Positions 47,217 to 57,749 of a DNA stretch of 64,000 nt are shown here, piece by piece (within the stretch, counting starts at the first letter, position 1; each line of letters opens with the position of its first letter). The stretch comes from Pseudocercospora fijiensis CIRAD86 (Eukaryota; Ascomycota; Dothideomycetes; Mycosphaerellales; Mycosphaerellaceae). Location of the stretch: assembly GCF_000340215.1 (NCBI RefSeq), contig NW_006921533.1:1616-65615 (forward strand). The letters run 5' to 3'. The notes below the pieces were generated by a model. It ran no database searches and was not told the origin of the DNA. It saw only the letters and a program-made list of their open reading frames with translations. The position numbers were made by a program, and so were the translations under genes.

Positions 47217-48265
47217 AAACAGTAACGGATGCTTCTAAATAGCAATAGATGCTTCAAATCCTATAGCGATTATTACTAAAGCTAATAGTATACCTCTCGT
47301 AGCTTCCTTGCGGTTCTTATTAGAAATATGCTAATATCCGGGTAGGAAATCTAGCTAGTTAAGACTAACCTCCGCTTATCGACTATAACTTAATACTACT
47401 ATATAGTATAATAAATACCTGTATACAAAAGCGTCTAGTTATTGCTATAACTAGCGCCTCGCGCATTAAGTTGCTATAATTTGCGATATGTATTCTTTAG
47501 CCGTCGCGTAGGCAGCTATATCTCGGGAACAAGACGTCGTATACAAATAGTTCCTTTATAAAACTTACTTACATACCCCGTCCGAACTCTAGCTAACTGT
47601 CAGATCGGTAATATTCAGATATAGATATTAGGTGTTGCGTTAGCGGTCTGTTAGCTATATAGAGTCGCGTTACGAGATTTAGTATAATAGACCGTATATA
47701 CGTCGGAATTTTGTAATTTTTGGTTTATTAGAATCGCAAATGCTCGCTCTATAACCTCCTAGTATTGAATAGTGCTAGATATCGTATATTGTCGAGATAG
47801 CAATTTGATAGTCCGTATCTATACTAAATTAGCGCGGTTTACTATTAGCCCTTCGGGACGAAGATTTTTTAGGGTATTGTTTAATTAGTCCGGATCTCGG
47901 CATATCTTATTACGTGCACTTCTGTCTAATTATTTATGTCGCTACGCAATCTTCGTTACAAAGGGCTAATAGAGCTAGCTAAATAGGTCTTCGACCTAGA
48001 GCCGAGTCCTTAGAAGCTAGCTATAGTTATAGACTAGGCCCTAAGCTGTAATAGTCCTAAGGGTTTGTAGCTTTTCGGGGTTAAAGCGATGCCCTCGTTA
48101 AGAGGTTTCTCTACTTGTCGTAACGGCCCCTTAAGATACTTCGGTATCGTCCGTATCGTAGGCTCTTATCGTACCCTCGCTTCGGTTATAGCTATTCGTA
48201 CCTAGAGACTACCTTTAATACACCCGAACCTATTAGATATAAAGAGATAGCCCTACCTTCGGCTC
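47217..48265. other. Gene-free interval
   Basis: I found no sustained frame on either strand, no RNA gene and no tandem repeat. CpA and TpG are noticeably more frequent here than in the first 26 kb, so this stretch is less affected by RIP, as expected if it is single-copy or not part of an older repeat. Confidence 0.55.
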
Positions 48266-48269
48266 TAAT

Positions 48270-50488
48270 AAAGGACGGAAACTAACACTACTACTACTAC
48301 TTATAGCAATAGTATAGGCTACCGAGGGTAATATAACCTATAGCAATATAGGCAGCTATGTTTAGCAAGATAGGATAACGAGACTGTCGCTTAGGCTAAT
48401 AACTAGAGCCCTGCAATATAGGCATTGTAGAAGTGTAATATAAACAATGTGCTATACGAGGTTAATAATCTGTCTACTCTATAGAAGGAGGCCTCTTATA
48501 TAGGCTTAAAACTAGCCTATAGGTATAGGGCCGGTTACTAGCTAATACTAGGTAAAGAGCGGTTTACTATATATGCTAACTATATTAAGAAGGCTACTAA
48601 GGTCTATAGTCTCTATACTAGTACTAAGACGAGTGTCCTTATTAGCCGCCTATTAAAGATTAGACGTAATATCGCTAATTAAGATGCCTTCGCTGCCCTT
48701 AAGGCTAATTAGGCCTATACTAACTAGTTTCCTAGACGCCCTGTTGCCGCCCCGACATCTCTAGGACTCTACGCGTTCAACCCTACTAGTACTATTACTC
48801 GCGCCCTTACGCCGACGGATCGCTAGAGCAAGTTCGTTACCGGTATCCTTAGCTAAGGCACTTTCTTTAACCGCTTTCGCTAGACTAGCAATGCTATCTT
48901 CCCTTAAGTCTTTAGTTAGTTATAAGAGCCTCGCGGAGTATACCTTCCTTTCCTTATCGATCTAATATAGGAGGAGTTTAAAATGTACCTCTAGTATATA
49001 CGTACAATGCCTAAGTCTAAGTAAGAAGGCCGCAATGCCCTTTAAACTTATAGTATAAGCAACTAAATCGTCCGCTAGTACCCTGCCCTATAGCTCTTAG
49101 CTGTCGCCCTTCGACCTAATTACGTATACGAGCTTATCTCTGTCCCTAAGCCTGCTAAGTTCTTTAAGGTTAGCGGTACTTACGAAAACTGTCCTTCTAA
49201 GGAGTCTGCTCGTCTCGGATAAGATATAGTTAAGCTCGTAGCTAGCGAGGGTGCTAGTTACCTACGCATTAAGGTCTGCCTTATATCTAAGGATAAGACT
49301 AGCTGCTCTACTATTATCGAAGGTATATAATAGCCCGAGGTCTTTACGAACTAGGTTAAGAAGCTTAAGGCTCGTAGCCTAGTCCTACTAAGCAAGATCG
49401 GCAAGCTTACTAATAAGCACCTTATCGACGACGACCTCGACTATATATTCGATAGTTAGCCTAATAGTAAGGGACGTAAAGCGGAGTAGATCCTTAACCC
49501 TCTAAAGGAGTGCGAGGTCTCTATTTAGATACTATACCTACTATATAGTAATCTAAAGACTAAGAGCAACCGTATATTAATTAACCTAGGCTACTCTCGC
49601 GTTATTAACGGTACTAAGGTTAAGGGCTACGAGAACTTAATAGTCTCTTAGGTTACTAAAGCGCACCGCAATCTAACCGCCCTCCTAGCCTCTAACTCCT
49701 TCGTACTATTCGCTTTCCCTATAGCTATCTTAGTCGAAGGCCTCGGCTATATCTCCGACGCCCTAGTTAGTAGGATTCCTTAGTTAAGTTACGTTATTTA
49801 GAACGAAGTTAAACAGATCCTCTAGCTTAATAACGAAGGACTTAAGGAATATCTATACGATTAGGAGAAAGCTACGACGGAAAAGGCTACTAACCTCCTC
49901 GTTAATTAAGCTTTCTACGAGGGATAGTACTTCGATACTAATAGCTTTAACGCGTATAGAGGGGATTTCGAGAGCCGACTAGCAGATAAGGTTATTGCTA
50001 GTAAGGATTACGGCGCGTTAAAGCAATAGTAAGTCTATATAGTATTACTTAGGAAGTTGTTTTTGCATAATTATAGTATCTAGGATAAATGCTATCCTAG
50101 GGGTATTATTGCGGAGTTCTAAGAATAGCCTTAGCTAAGAGCGCTAAGGATGCATATATGTTTGTTTTAAGCGCGTATAATGTGAAACGTGTCTAGTTAG
50201 ACACGAAGAAAGGGAGGGATATTAGCTAGTAACCGGCCCTATACCTATAGGCTAGTTTTAAGCCTATATAAGAGGCCTCCTTCTATAGAGTAGACAGATT
50301 ACTAACCTCGTATAGTACATTGTTTATATTACACTTCTACAATGCCTATATTGTAGGGCTCTAGTTATTAGCCTAAGCGACAGTCTCGTTATCCTATCTT
50401 GCTAAACATAGCTGCCCGTATTACTATAGGTTATATTACCCTCGGTAGCCTATACTATTGCTATAAGAGGTAGTAGTAGTGTTGGTTT
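48270..50488. mobile_element. Putative element: unknown gene between inverted LTR-like arms
   Basis: The left arm (48270-48543) and right arm (50221-50488) are reverse complements at high identity over about 270 bp. The right arm follows a purine tract (aagaaagggaggg, about 50205-50217) and holds a TATA-like tataagaggcc. This resembles a retrotransposon 3' end with PPT then LTR. The left arm has no such tract. It is either a solo LTR in opposite orientation or true long terminal inverted repeats. No target duplication was identified. Confidence 0.6.
48546..50030 (+). pseudogene. Unknown protein, about 495 codons, between the inverted arms
   Basis: The plus-strand frame starts just inside the left arm (FTIYANYIKKATKVYSLY) and ends in a tandem stop near 50025 after DKVIASKDYGALKQ. 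Between are RPVAAPTSLGLYAFNPTST, GTFFNRFRQTSNAIFPQVF, LRPNYVYELISVPKPAKFF, a Cys-containing stretch (YENCPSKESARLG), LIDDDLDYIFDS and LNPLKECEVSIQILYLLYSN. A part resembling AHRNLTALLASNSFVLFAFP follows. There are about 30 stops, all TAA/TAG. I see no RT, integrase, DDE pattern or zinc knuckle, and I do not recognise the family. Confidence 0.55.
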
Positions 50489-50498
50489 CCGTCCTTTA

Positions 50499-51150
50499 CC
50501 GGTAGCGTAGCCGGTATTCTTACTATCTTTTTACTAATCCTTCTTTAGCTATAGCCCTCCGTAAGATTCGGTAGTATTAGAAGAGTTCTAAGCTCCTAAT
50601 CCGTAAAGCTCCTTTCCGACGACTTATTCGCGAAATTGCCTAGGTTTATAGAACGGACCTTCGCTTCTAAGCCTCCGCGATAGACGCCCTTTAAGAGGCT
50701 ATAGAAGCCTACCTAGTTCGTATCTTCGAATATATATTTCTCTTCTACCTCTTTTCGGACTATACTAATACTACTTTAGCGGTTAACCTTATAGCTATCT
50801 ACGCGAAGCGTACAACGATTATAGATAACGATTTTAAAGTACTCGATTAGATTCTAAAAGGCTAGAATGTCTATATTCGAGATAGTGCTAGATAGAATAG
50901 ATATACTAGTAGGAAGGATATTCGTAGTATCGTCTATAAGCTTTTCTATATACGAAATAAGCCGCTATTATACGGCGCTATATACCGCGCTCTAAATACT
51001 CTCTAAGTATACCTATATAGTATAGTATACTTTATTAGCCGTATAGAATAGAAGTCTTCGAAAAACCCGTTAGTACTTAGGAGTAAAAAGGCCGACTACG
51101 CTACCGGCTACGCTACCGGCTACGCTACTAGGTCTTATAAAGAACTAAAA
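50499..51150 (+). pseudogene. Histone H3-like gene, left copy, lacking the N-terminal exon
   Basis: The reading starts inside the intron (gtattctt to tttag, about 50512-50547). The exon then reads IALRKIRQYQKSSKLLIRKA, PFRRLIREIAQ, TDLRFQASAIDALQEAIEAY, LVRIFE, followed by NLIAIYAKRTTI. These match the H3 core (alpha-N, alpha-1, alpha-2 and the AIHAKR loop). The N-terminal tail is missing because the arm boundary falls in the intron. Stops are TAA/TAG. Confidence 0.8.
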
Positions 51151-51225
51151 GAAGATAGATATTCTAGTTAATTTATATTAGTTTGGATTTTTATAAAAAG
51201 AAAATAAGGAAAAAAGGAGGAAGAT

Positions 51226-51715
51226 TAAAGAACCTAATACTTATAGTTATAGGTATTATCCCTATTCTCTAGACTATATTATATACCTGCTTTCGCAACT
51301 CTACCTAATACTCCTACTAAATATCCTTATACTCTACCTACTAGAAATTCAACTAGGTACCTAGACCTATAGCTGCCTCTATATCTTTTACTATCTTCTA
51401 TAGGTTAAAGGACTCCTCTATAGTAGCCTCTACTTCCTTATATAATACGAAGTTACTACCTACCCTATCCTTAATATCTACTAAATAACCTAGAGTTCTA
51501 AGGAACGAACTAGTATTCGGCCGTAGTATAGCGAGTAACTAGTAGAACGCCCTATAGAGCTACCTTATAGCTGTTTCGTATATAGTACCGATATCGAGGG
51601 AGGAGCTATCCTAGTACTTAATATTAGAGTATAGTTTAGTAGGAAAGTGCTAGAACTTCTTAAGGAGAGCTTCGACGGAAATCGATAAGTTCTACCTAGA
51701 TCTAGATAAAGACAT
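51226..51715 (-). pseudogene. Small unknown protein, left copy
   Basis: This is the mirror copy of the gene at 54667-55150, with its ATG at 51715. It lies tail to tail with the H3-like gene in the same arm. See the right copy for content. Confidence 0.6.
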
Positions 51716-52149
51716 TCTACTAAGCAGTTAGGGAATTAAACCGTAAACGAAAGGATAAAATTTATACCTAAGGAGTGCAGTTTCCGAACTAAACTATAAT
51801 GCCTTATATATATATATATGCTTTTAATTAGTTAGTGCCCTTAGCTAATTGTCTATAGATTTAAGGTTATATAAGTACCTTTATATAACTACGTAGCCTA
51901 AGTAGGATTCGAAAATTCTATAAGTACTAAGGACTAAAAATACCGGCTACGCTGCCGGCTATACTACTAAGTCTTATAAAGGGCTTGCTTAAAGCTACGT
52001 ATACATTCGTACACTTCTTAAAAACCGATAAATTATATAGTTCGAACTAGCTACTTATATAGTTGCTTAGCAAACCAACCTAAACTAAACTAGAGTTTCG
52101 GCTTAGCAAACTAAACTAAACTAACCCGAACTACTACGGGGTCTAAATA

Positions 52150-52373
52150 TCGGGGATAAGTTAGGTAGCCGAGGAGATAGACGATATAGCGGCTAGATAT
52201 AGTAGCAACGTAGACAAAGAAAATACTACGCCTAGGTCTTACTCGGCTTGCTCTACTTTCTTCTAGGCTCGTCGTAGAGCTATACTCGCTAACTTCCTCG
52301 CGGTACGTTCGGCCTTCTTCTTCCGCTCTTCCTCTTTAGTACTAAGTAGCTTACGCTATCCTTTAGGCGGCAT
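52150..52373 (-). pseudogene. Gene B N-terminal fragment (copy 4)
   Basis: The minus-strand ATG at 52373 is intact (catcgtatta on plus), confirming the gene B start that is ATA in copies 1 and 2. About 75 codons remain, including the basic KKKAER-type stretch, before the inverted-repeat arm begins. Confidence 0.7.
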
Positions 52374-53359
52374 CGTATTAATTCCGTTAACAGCGGAAGG
52401 CAAAGCTTATATATAAGCCTCGCTAATAAGGATAGAATTCGAGAAGATAGTTCTATCTCGCGGAAACTACTAATACTAGAAAGGGCTACCCCTTTCTAGC
52501 GATATATTTTGTATATAAGAGAGCAAGGAATAGTAGCGTAGTATATTTTACGTATAAAGCAGTACGTATAAGCAGGTTTATATACTACCTACGGCCTTCC
52601 CGTAGATATTATAAAACCTAAAGTCGAGTAATTAAAGGATACCGTAAATAACTTAAAACTTTAGGTACGTACTAAAAGTTTTAACTTGTTCCTTTATCGT
52701 ACCGTAGGATAAGTAAACCTAAAGAGTATTATAGGTAGGTCTATTATTAAAGGTAAAAGTCCTTACTACGCGATAGGCGGAGTAATACGAGATATAGGGT
52801 AAGGTTCGTAGTAGCCTTCCGTAATAGCGAAGGAAGGCTATTTAATTAGATAGTTAGCTAGGTTCTAATAATGTTTAATTAATATCAGGTAGATAGGTTA
52901 GCTAGATTTCGGGAAAGGGTACCTCGTATACTTAATATAAGACTAAAAGTATAGCTAAGAAGATAGGTAAATCCCTACTTACGGAACTAAAGGGTAAGGG
53001 ATAGGGGAATACGACTCCCTAGAAAACGTATCGATATAAAGCCTAAAGCCGGAGGGAAATACTTAGAGGGATAGGGATAGCTAGGACTCGAGATATACCG
53101 AGGTAGATAGCTAGTAGGTAAGCCTACTTCGTAGTACCTCGTATAGTTCTTAACTAGAAGCGCTCCGTCGCGTTCTAACGGAGCGAGGGCCGTATCGCTA
53201 GTTATAGCTAATTAGCTAGACGTAGGCGCGGTCGAGATACGACTTAGAATACGAACGCCTTCTTACTTTAATATTTCTTAAGCGCTTCGTTGTATCCTAA
53301 CGAAGCGGCTTACTAACTAGAAGCGCTTCGTCGTATCCTAACGAAGCGGCTTAATAATA

Positions 53360-54222
53360 TCCTTATCCTTACTACGACTACTAAGACGTACAAATTCTTC
53401 CTCGAATATAGCGATATAACGTAAAAACTAGTCGATAGCGTAGTTAGTCTAATAAGCGATTATTGTTAGTAGATCGCCCTTATTCTAGTTCTCGAGTACT
53501 ACTTTAATAGCTTATATAGAGATATAGGTCTTACTAGTTCCGGGTAGGCCTTAAATAATAGTAAGCTACTTCGTTAGGATACGACGAAGCGCCTCCGGTT
53601 AAGAGGCGTCTAGAGCACTATTAGGCTTAGAAGGCTAGTACTTAATAATATTAATATTCTCGAAGCTCTCGTTAGATTTATTAACTAGGATAGAGCTTAG
53701 ATCTCGCTTCGGCTATACTTTAATATACTTAGGCGCTAAAATACGAGACTATATACTAACGAGGTACTCTAGTAAGGGGAAAACCTTGCGTATTATATAC
53801 TAAAGGCTAAGTAAGGTATACCGATTAGCTTCGAACAGTCCGCTACGGTCCTCTACTATAAGATATTCTATAGTAGGATCTAGCTCTAACTCCTTAGGAC
53901 GGGCAAAGGCGAGATTAAGCTTAGGTAGATTCTACTAAAGTCCCTTTAGTAGTCGAGCGGCAATAGTAGCGATAATAGCGCGAGATACGAACTTGTTATT
54001 TATTAGTGTAAGAACGACTAAGCTACCGGCGATAAGGCGCTTTAACTATTCCTATAGGACTTTCTTACTAGTACGGAGGAGACTAAAAGTAACGTAGACG
54101 GCGAAGCTACGTATAGACAAAGTCGCGCCGTAGATATAAACCTACTTAGGTTAGTATATAACGGGCGGCGCGTTAAAGGTAAAGGCGAGACTAACCTTAG
54201 TATAGATACTGACTTTGCTATT
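53360..54222 (-). pseudogene. NFX1-type helicase fragment (copy 4)
   Basis: The frame and end point are the same as in copies 1 and 2. Walker A GLPGTSKT lies at about 53550-53527, preceded by a segment ending in VNIIKY. The 5' side is cut by the inverted-repeat arm before the 250-bp duplication. Confidence 0.75.
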
Positions 54223-54666
54223 AATAGACCCCGCAGTAGTTCGGGTTAGTTTAGTTTAGTTTGCTAAGCCGAAACTCTAGTTTAGTTTAGGTTAGTTTGC
54301 TAAGCAACTATATAAGTAGCTAGTTCGAACTATATAATTTATCGGTTTTTAAGAAGTATACGAATGTATACGTAGCTTTAAGCAAGCCCTTTATAAGACT
54401 TAGTAGTATAGCCGGTAGCGTAGCCGGTAGCGTAGCCGGCATTTTTAGTCCTTAGTACTTATAGAATTTTCGAATCCTACTTAGGCTACGTAGTTGTATA
54501 AAGGTACTTATATAACCTTAAATCTATAGACAATTAGCTAAGGGCACTAACTAATTAAAAGCATATATATATATATAAGGCATTATAGTTTAGTTCGGAA
54601 ACTATACTCCTTAGGTATAAATTTTATCCTTTCGTTTACGGTTTAATTCCCTAACTGCTTAGTAGA

Positions 54667-55150
54667 ATGTCTTTATCTAGATCTAGGTAGAACTTATTAA
54701 TTTCCGTCGAAGCTCTCTTTAAGAAGTTCTAGCACTTTCCTACTAAACTATACTCTAATATTAAGTACTAGGATAGCTCCTCCCTCGATATCGGTACTAT
54801 ATACGAAATAGCTATAAGGTAGCTCTATAGGGCGTTCTACTAGTTACTCGCTATACTACGGCCGAATACTAGTTCGTTCCTTAGAACTCTAGGTTATTTA
54901 GTAGATATTAAGGATAGGGTAGGTAGTAACTTCGTATTATATAAGGAAGTAGAGGCTGCTATAGAGGAGTCCTTTAACCTATAAAAGATAGTAAAAGATA
55001 TAGAGGTAGCTATAGGTCTAGGTACCTAGTTAAATTTCTAGTAGGTAGAGTATAAGGATATTTAGTAGGAGTATTAGGTAGAGTTGCGAAAGTAGGTATA
55101 TAATATAGTTTAGAGAACAGAGATAATACCTATAACTATAAGTATTAGGT
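54667..55150 (+). pseudogene. Small unknown protein, about 160 codons, right copy
   Basis: ATG at 54667 opens MSLSRSR, then ISVEALFKKF, LDIGTIYEIAIR, LLAILRPNTSSFLRTLGYLV, GSNFVLYKEVEAAIEESFNL, VAIGLGTQLNF and a Gln/Glu-rich helical C-terminus. There are about 12 stops, all TAA/TAG. It is tail to tail with the H3-like gene and duplicated with it, which suggests the two were neighbours before duplication. No family is recognised. Confidence 0.6.
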
Positions 55151-55259
55151 TCTTTAATCTTCCTCCTTTTTTCCTTATTTTCTTTTTATAAAAATCTAAA
55201 CTAATACAAATTAACTAGAATGTCTATCTTCTTTTAGTTCTTTATAAGACCTAGTAGCG

Positions 55260-56189
55260 TAGCCGGTAGCGTAGCCGGTAGCGTAGTCGGCCTTTTTACT
55301 CCTAAGTATTAACGGGTTTTTCGAAGACTTCTATTCTATACGGCTAATAAAGTATACTATACTATATAGGTATACTTAGAGAGTATTTAGAGCGCGGTAT
55401 ATAGCGCCGTATAATAGCGGCTTATTTCGTATATAGAAAAGCTTGTAAACGATACTACGAATATCCTTCCTATTAGTATATCTATCCTATCTAGCACTAT
55501 CTCGAATATAGATATTCTAGCCTTTTAGAATCTAATCGAGTGCTTTAAAATCCTTGTCTATAATCGTTATACGCTTCGCGTAGATAGCTATAAGGTTAAC
55601 CGCTAAAATAGTATTAGTATAGTCCGAAAAGAGGTAGAAGAGAAATATATATTCGAAGATACGAACTAGGTAGGCTTCTATAGCCTCTTAAAGGGCGTCT
55701 ATCGCGGAGGCTTAGAAGCGAAGGTCCGTTCTATAATCCTAGGCAATTTCGCGAATAAGTCGTTAGAGAGGAGCTTTACGGATTAGGAGCTTAGAACTCT
55801 TCTAATACTACCGAATCTTACGGAGGGCTACGGCTAAAGAAGGATTAGTGAAAAGATAGTAAGAATACCGGCTACGCTACCGGCTACGCTACCGGCTACG
55901 CTACCGGCTATAAATAGGACTTACTTCCTAGGCGCTATCGACGCTTCGTACGATTACTACTAGTAGTAGAAGCGCTAGTTGTCGTCTTACGTAGAGCCTT
56001 ACCCGCCGTTGTCTTACGCGGAGCCTTACTCGCGACGCCCTTTCTAGTACCGGAGCTAGCGGTAGTAGTAGCAGCCCTTTTACGTTAATATACTATACTC
56101 GTTCTATTATTTCCGGTCTTATTACGACCCGTAGAAGTAGTAGGTTCCTTCTTACGAGGCGTCGTAACTTAGTTAAGTAGACTCGCTAT
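55260..56189 (-). pseudogene. Divergent histone H3 gene (possibly CENP-A-like), right copy, fuller
   Basis: The start is ATA (ATG before RIP) at 56189. The N-terminal tail is long and basic (TTPRKKEPTTSTGRNKTG, RKRAATTT, SKAPRKTTAGKALRKTT) and ends RRQRLG. A 91-nt intron at 55924-55834 has a perfect GTAAGT donor, an actaat branch motif and TTTAG acceptor. Splicing restores GTVALRKIRQYQKS, the H3 alpha-N start. The core follows (IREIAQ, TDLRFQASA, LQEAIEAYLV, AIYAKRTTII), then a C-terminal extension not seen in canonical H3. A second intron before NLIAIYAKR probably lost its GT donor to RIP. The long tail and divergence fit a centromeric variant, but this is inference. Confidence 0.8.
55866..55912 (-). 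repeat. 12-bp minisatellite inside the H3 intron
   Basis: Four tandem copies of ccggtagcgtag (minus strand) lie between the intron donor and branch point. The left H3 copy breaks in this same repeat, and related ccggctacgcta arrays flank the 3' ends of both H3 copies (51095-51127 and 55258-55293). Confidence 0.85.
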
Positions 56190-56399
56190 TATAAAAGTCG
56201 TCGAATTAAGGAAAAAAGTGCGTTACGAAGGTATACGAAGGCGCGCGCGGAGCGAGGGTATTACGGAGGTAGTAGATATAGAGCGTAGAGGTATAGGTAT
56301 CGATATAAAGGTTAAATATAGCGAGAGAGGTAGTGTCGCGGTATCGCTAGGTAATAGAGTAAGCTTCGCGCAAGCCTATATTATAGTAACGTTAGAGTA

Positions 56400-56700
56400 A
56401 GGAAAGAAGGCAGGTATAGCTAAAAAAGGTAGGTACGGCTAAAAAAGGCAGGTACGGCAGACTTTAAAATATAGCCGGTATATATAGCCGGTATAGTAAT
56501 AGGCGAAAGCCTCCTTTTAATAAATAGCCGGCGTAATAATAGTATCCTACTATAGTATAAATATTCTTTAGTAATACCTTTACTAGCTATAGTAATCTTA
56601 TAAGTAACCTAGGCCTATTGCTAGTAAATATAAGAAATATTAGGTAGGCTATACTAAATAAGCTAGTTATTTAGTAGGAAAAGGCCTACTACCGTCTCTA
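56400..56700. other. Interval upstream of the H3-like gene
   Basis: Three near-copies of ggcaggtacggctaaaaaa lie at about 56410-56458 and several atagccggtat repeats at about 56472-56530. No gene is supported. A 60-codon plus-strand stretch at 56218-56400 has no recognisable content. Confidence 0.5.
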
Positions 56701-56979
56701 TATACCGGCTACGAGTGCCGGCTATCGCTCTAAATTCAACTCCGCCCTATCTCGGAGGCTAAGGTACCGAGCGGAAACCCTATAGCTTATATTTACTCGG
56801 TTATCGCGGAGCGCTTATAGGTAAGGTATTAGAAAAGAGTATAAAAAGTACGAGAAGAGTATTCTAGGATATAGGTCGTAAGTAAATAAGAGTAGTACGC
56901 CTAGTTATTTATATAGTACGTTACTCTATACGACTAAGAGCCTATATTATCTTATACTTCGCTTATAAGACCTCGACTC
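56700..56979 (-). pseudogene. Unrecognised minus-strand frame, part split by LTR element (distal side)
   Basis: Joined conceptually to 63691-64000 across the target duplication, the minus frame continues (ESRSYKRSI on this side), with TAA/TAG stops and readable stretches such as RVSARYLSLRDRAELN. Function is unknown and coding status uncertain. Confidence 0.35.
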
Positions 56980-57680
56980 TGTAAGGGTTAGTAGCTAAGC
57001 AGTAAGAATATATACGAAACTTCGAACTGAACTAAAGGGAGCACTAAATCAATATAGCTACTATCTATATAAGACGAACTGCGAAGAAAGGAAGAAGGGT
57101 ACCTTAGAGGGAGAGCCCCTTCCTTAGTATTCCGCCCTACGGCCGTCTAGCGCGTCCGACGCGTAAGCGTAAGTACGTATATCCTGCTTGTCCGCTATCT
57201 CGTAGCGCCTTTGTCTCCTAGCTAACTAGCGTAGCGCGCGTACGCGAACTCGTTTAACCGCTCTTAAGCAAATATGTTTCTCCTAGCTCTTCCCTACCTT
57301 CCGGTTCCTTCCTACTACTCGGATCTGTCCTACGACTCTGTATATCTCGCTTGCTGTCGTCCGTATATACGTACGCGTAGTTTAGTACAGTCCCGTCGTT
57401 CGTATATTAATATATAACGTATTGTTCTACTATATACGGCCTCCGCGGGAGTCCCTAAGATATTACGTTATACGGCTAAGTAGGCGACCTAGGCGTACTA
57501 GGCGTACTAGGCGTACTAGGCGTACTAGGCGTACTAGGCGTACTAGGCGACCTAGGCTAACTAGGCGACCTGCTTCGCTAGGGGCCCCTACTGCTAAGGC
57601 AACTCAAATCCGATATTACTTTATAGTATAGCGGCTAGCTTATAGGACTTGTCCGTGCTTTCTAGGCAGCTACTATAATA
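56980..57680 (-). repeat. LTR (3' LTR of the minus-strand element)
   Basis: It starts TGTAAGGG and ends taata (ca in the partner). Positions 57483-57560 hold a 9-bp minisatellite (cgtactagg), which produces a spurious Arg/Thr-rich frame. It is followed on its inner side by the polypurine tract. Confidence 0.95.
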
Positions 57681-57749
57681 GTAGCCCCCCCCTCGTTCTA
57701 CGCGGAGTTCCTACGACGCTAAAGGAGGTCCGTATATAATAGGTGCTAG

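Larger units (their letters stand above)
52150..54222 (+). repeat. Large repeat unit, fragment (copy 4), centre of the inverted repeat
   Basis: It matches unit positions about 5596-7570 in plus orientation: the gene B start (ATG preserved at 52373, minus), the palindrome at about 52650, helicase micro-copies and the helicase fragment. About 145 bp at 53009-53150 is absent from copies 1 and 2. The palindrome loop seen in the other copies is missing here. Confidence 0.9.
50497..55888. repeat. Large inverted repeat (arms about 1.65 kb) around a unit fragment
   Basis: Left arm 50497-52145 and right arm 54230-55888 are reverse complements with scattered transitions. Each arm carries a histone H3-like gene and a small unknown gene. 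The spacer is the fourth fragment of the large repeat unit. The arms end at the centre with actacNcggggtcta on both sides. The left arm ends on its outer side inside the H3 intron, whereas the right copy continues into the H3 N-terminal exon, so the right copy is the source. Confidence 0.9.

Noticed and set aside
56218..56400. 60-codon plus-strand frame beside the H3-like gene
   Set aside because: Short, Arg/Ile-rich, no homology pattern; likely chance.
57422..57631. Arg/Thr-repeat frame, also at 63429-63641
   Set aside because: Produced by a 9-bp minisatellite inside the LTRs.
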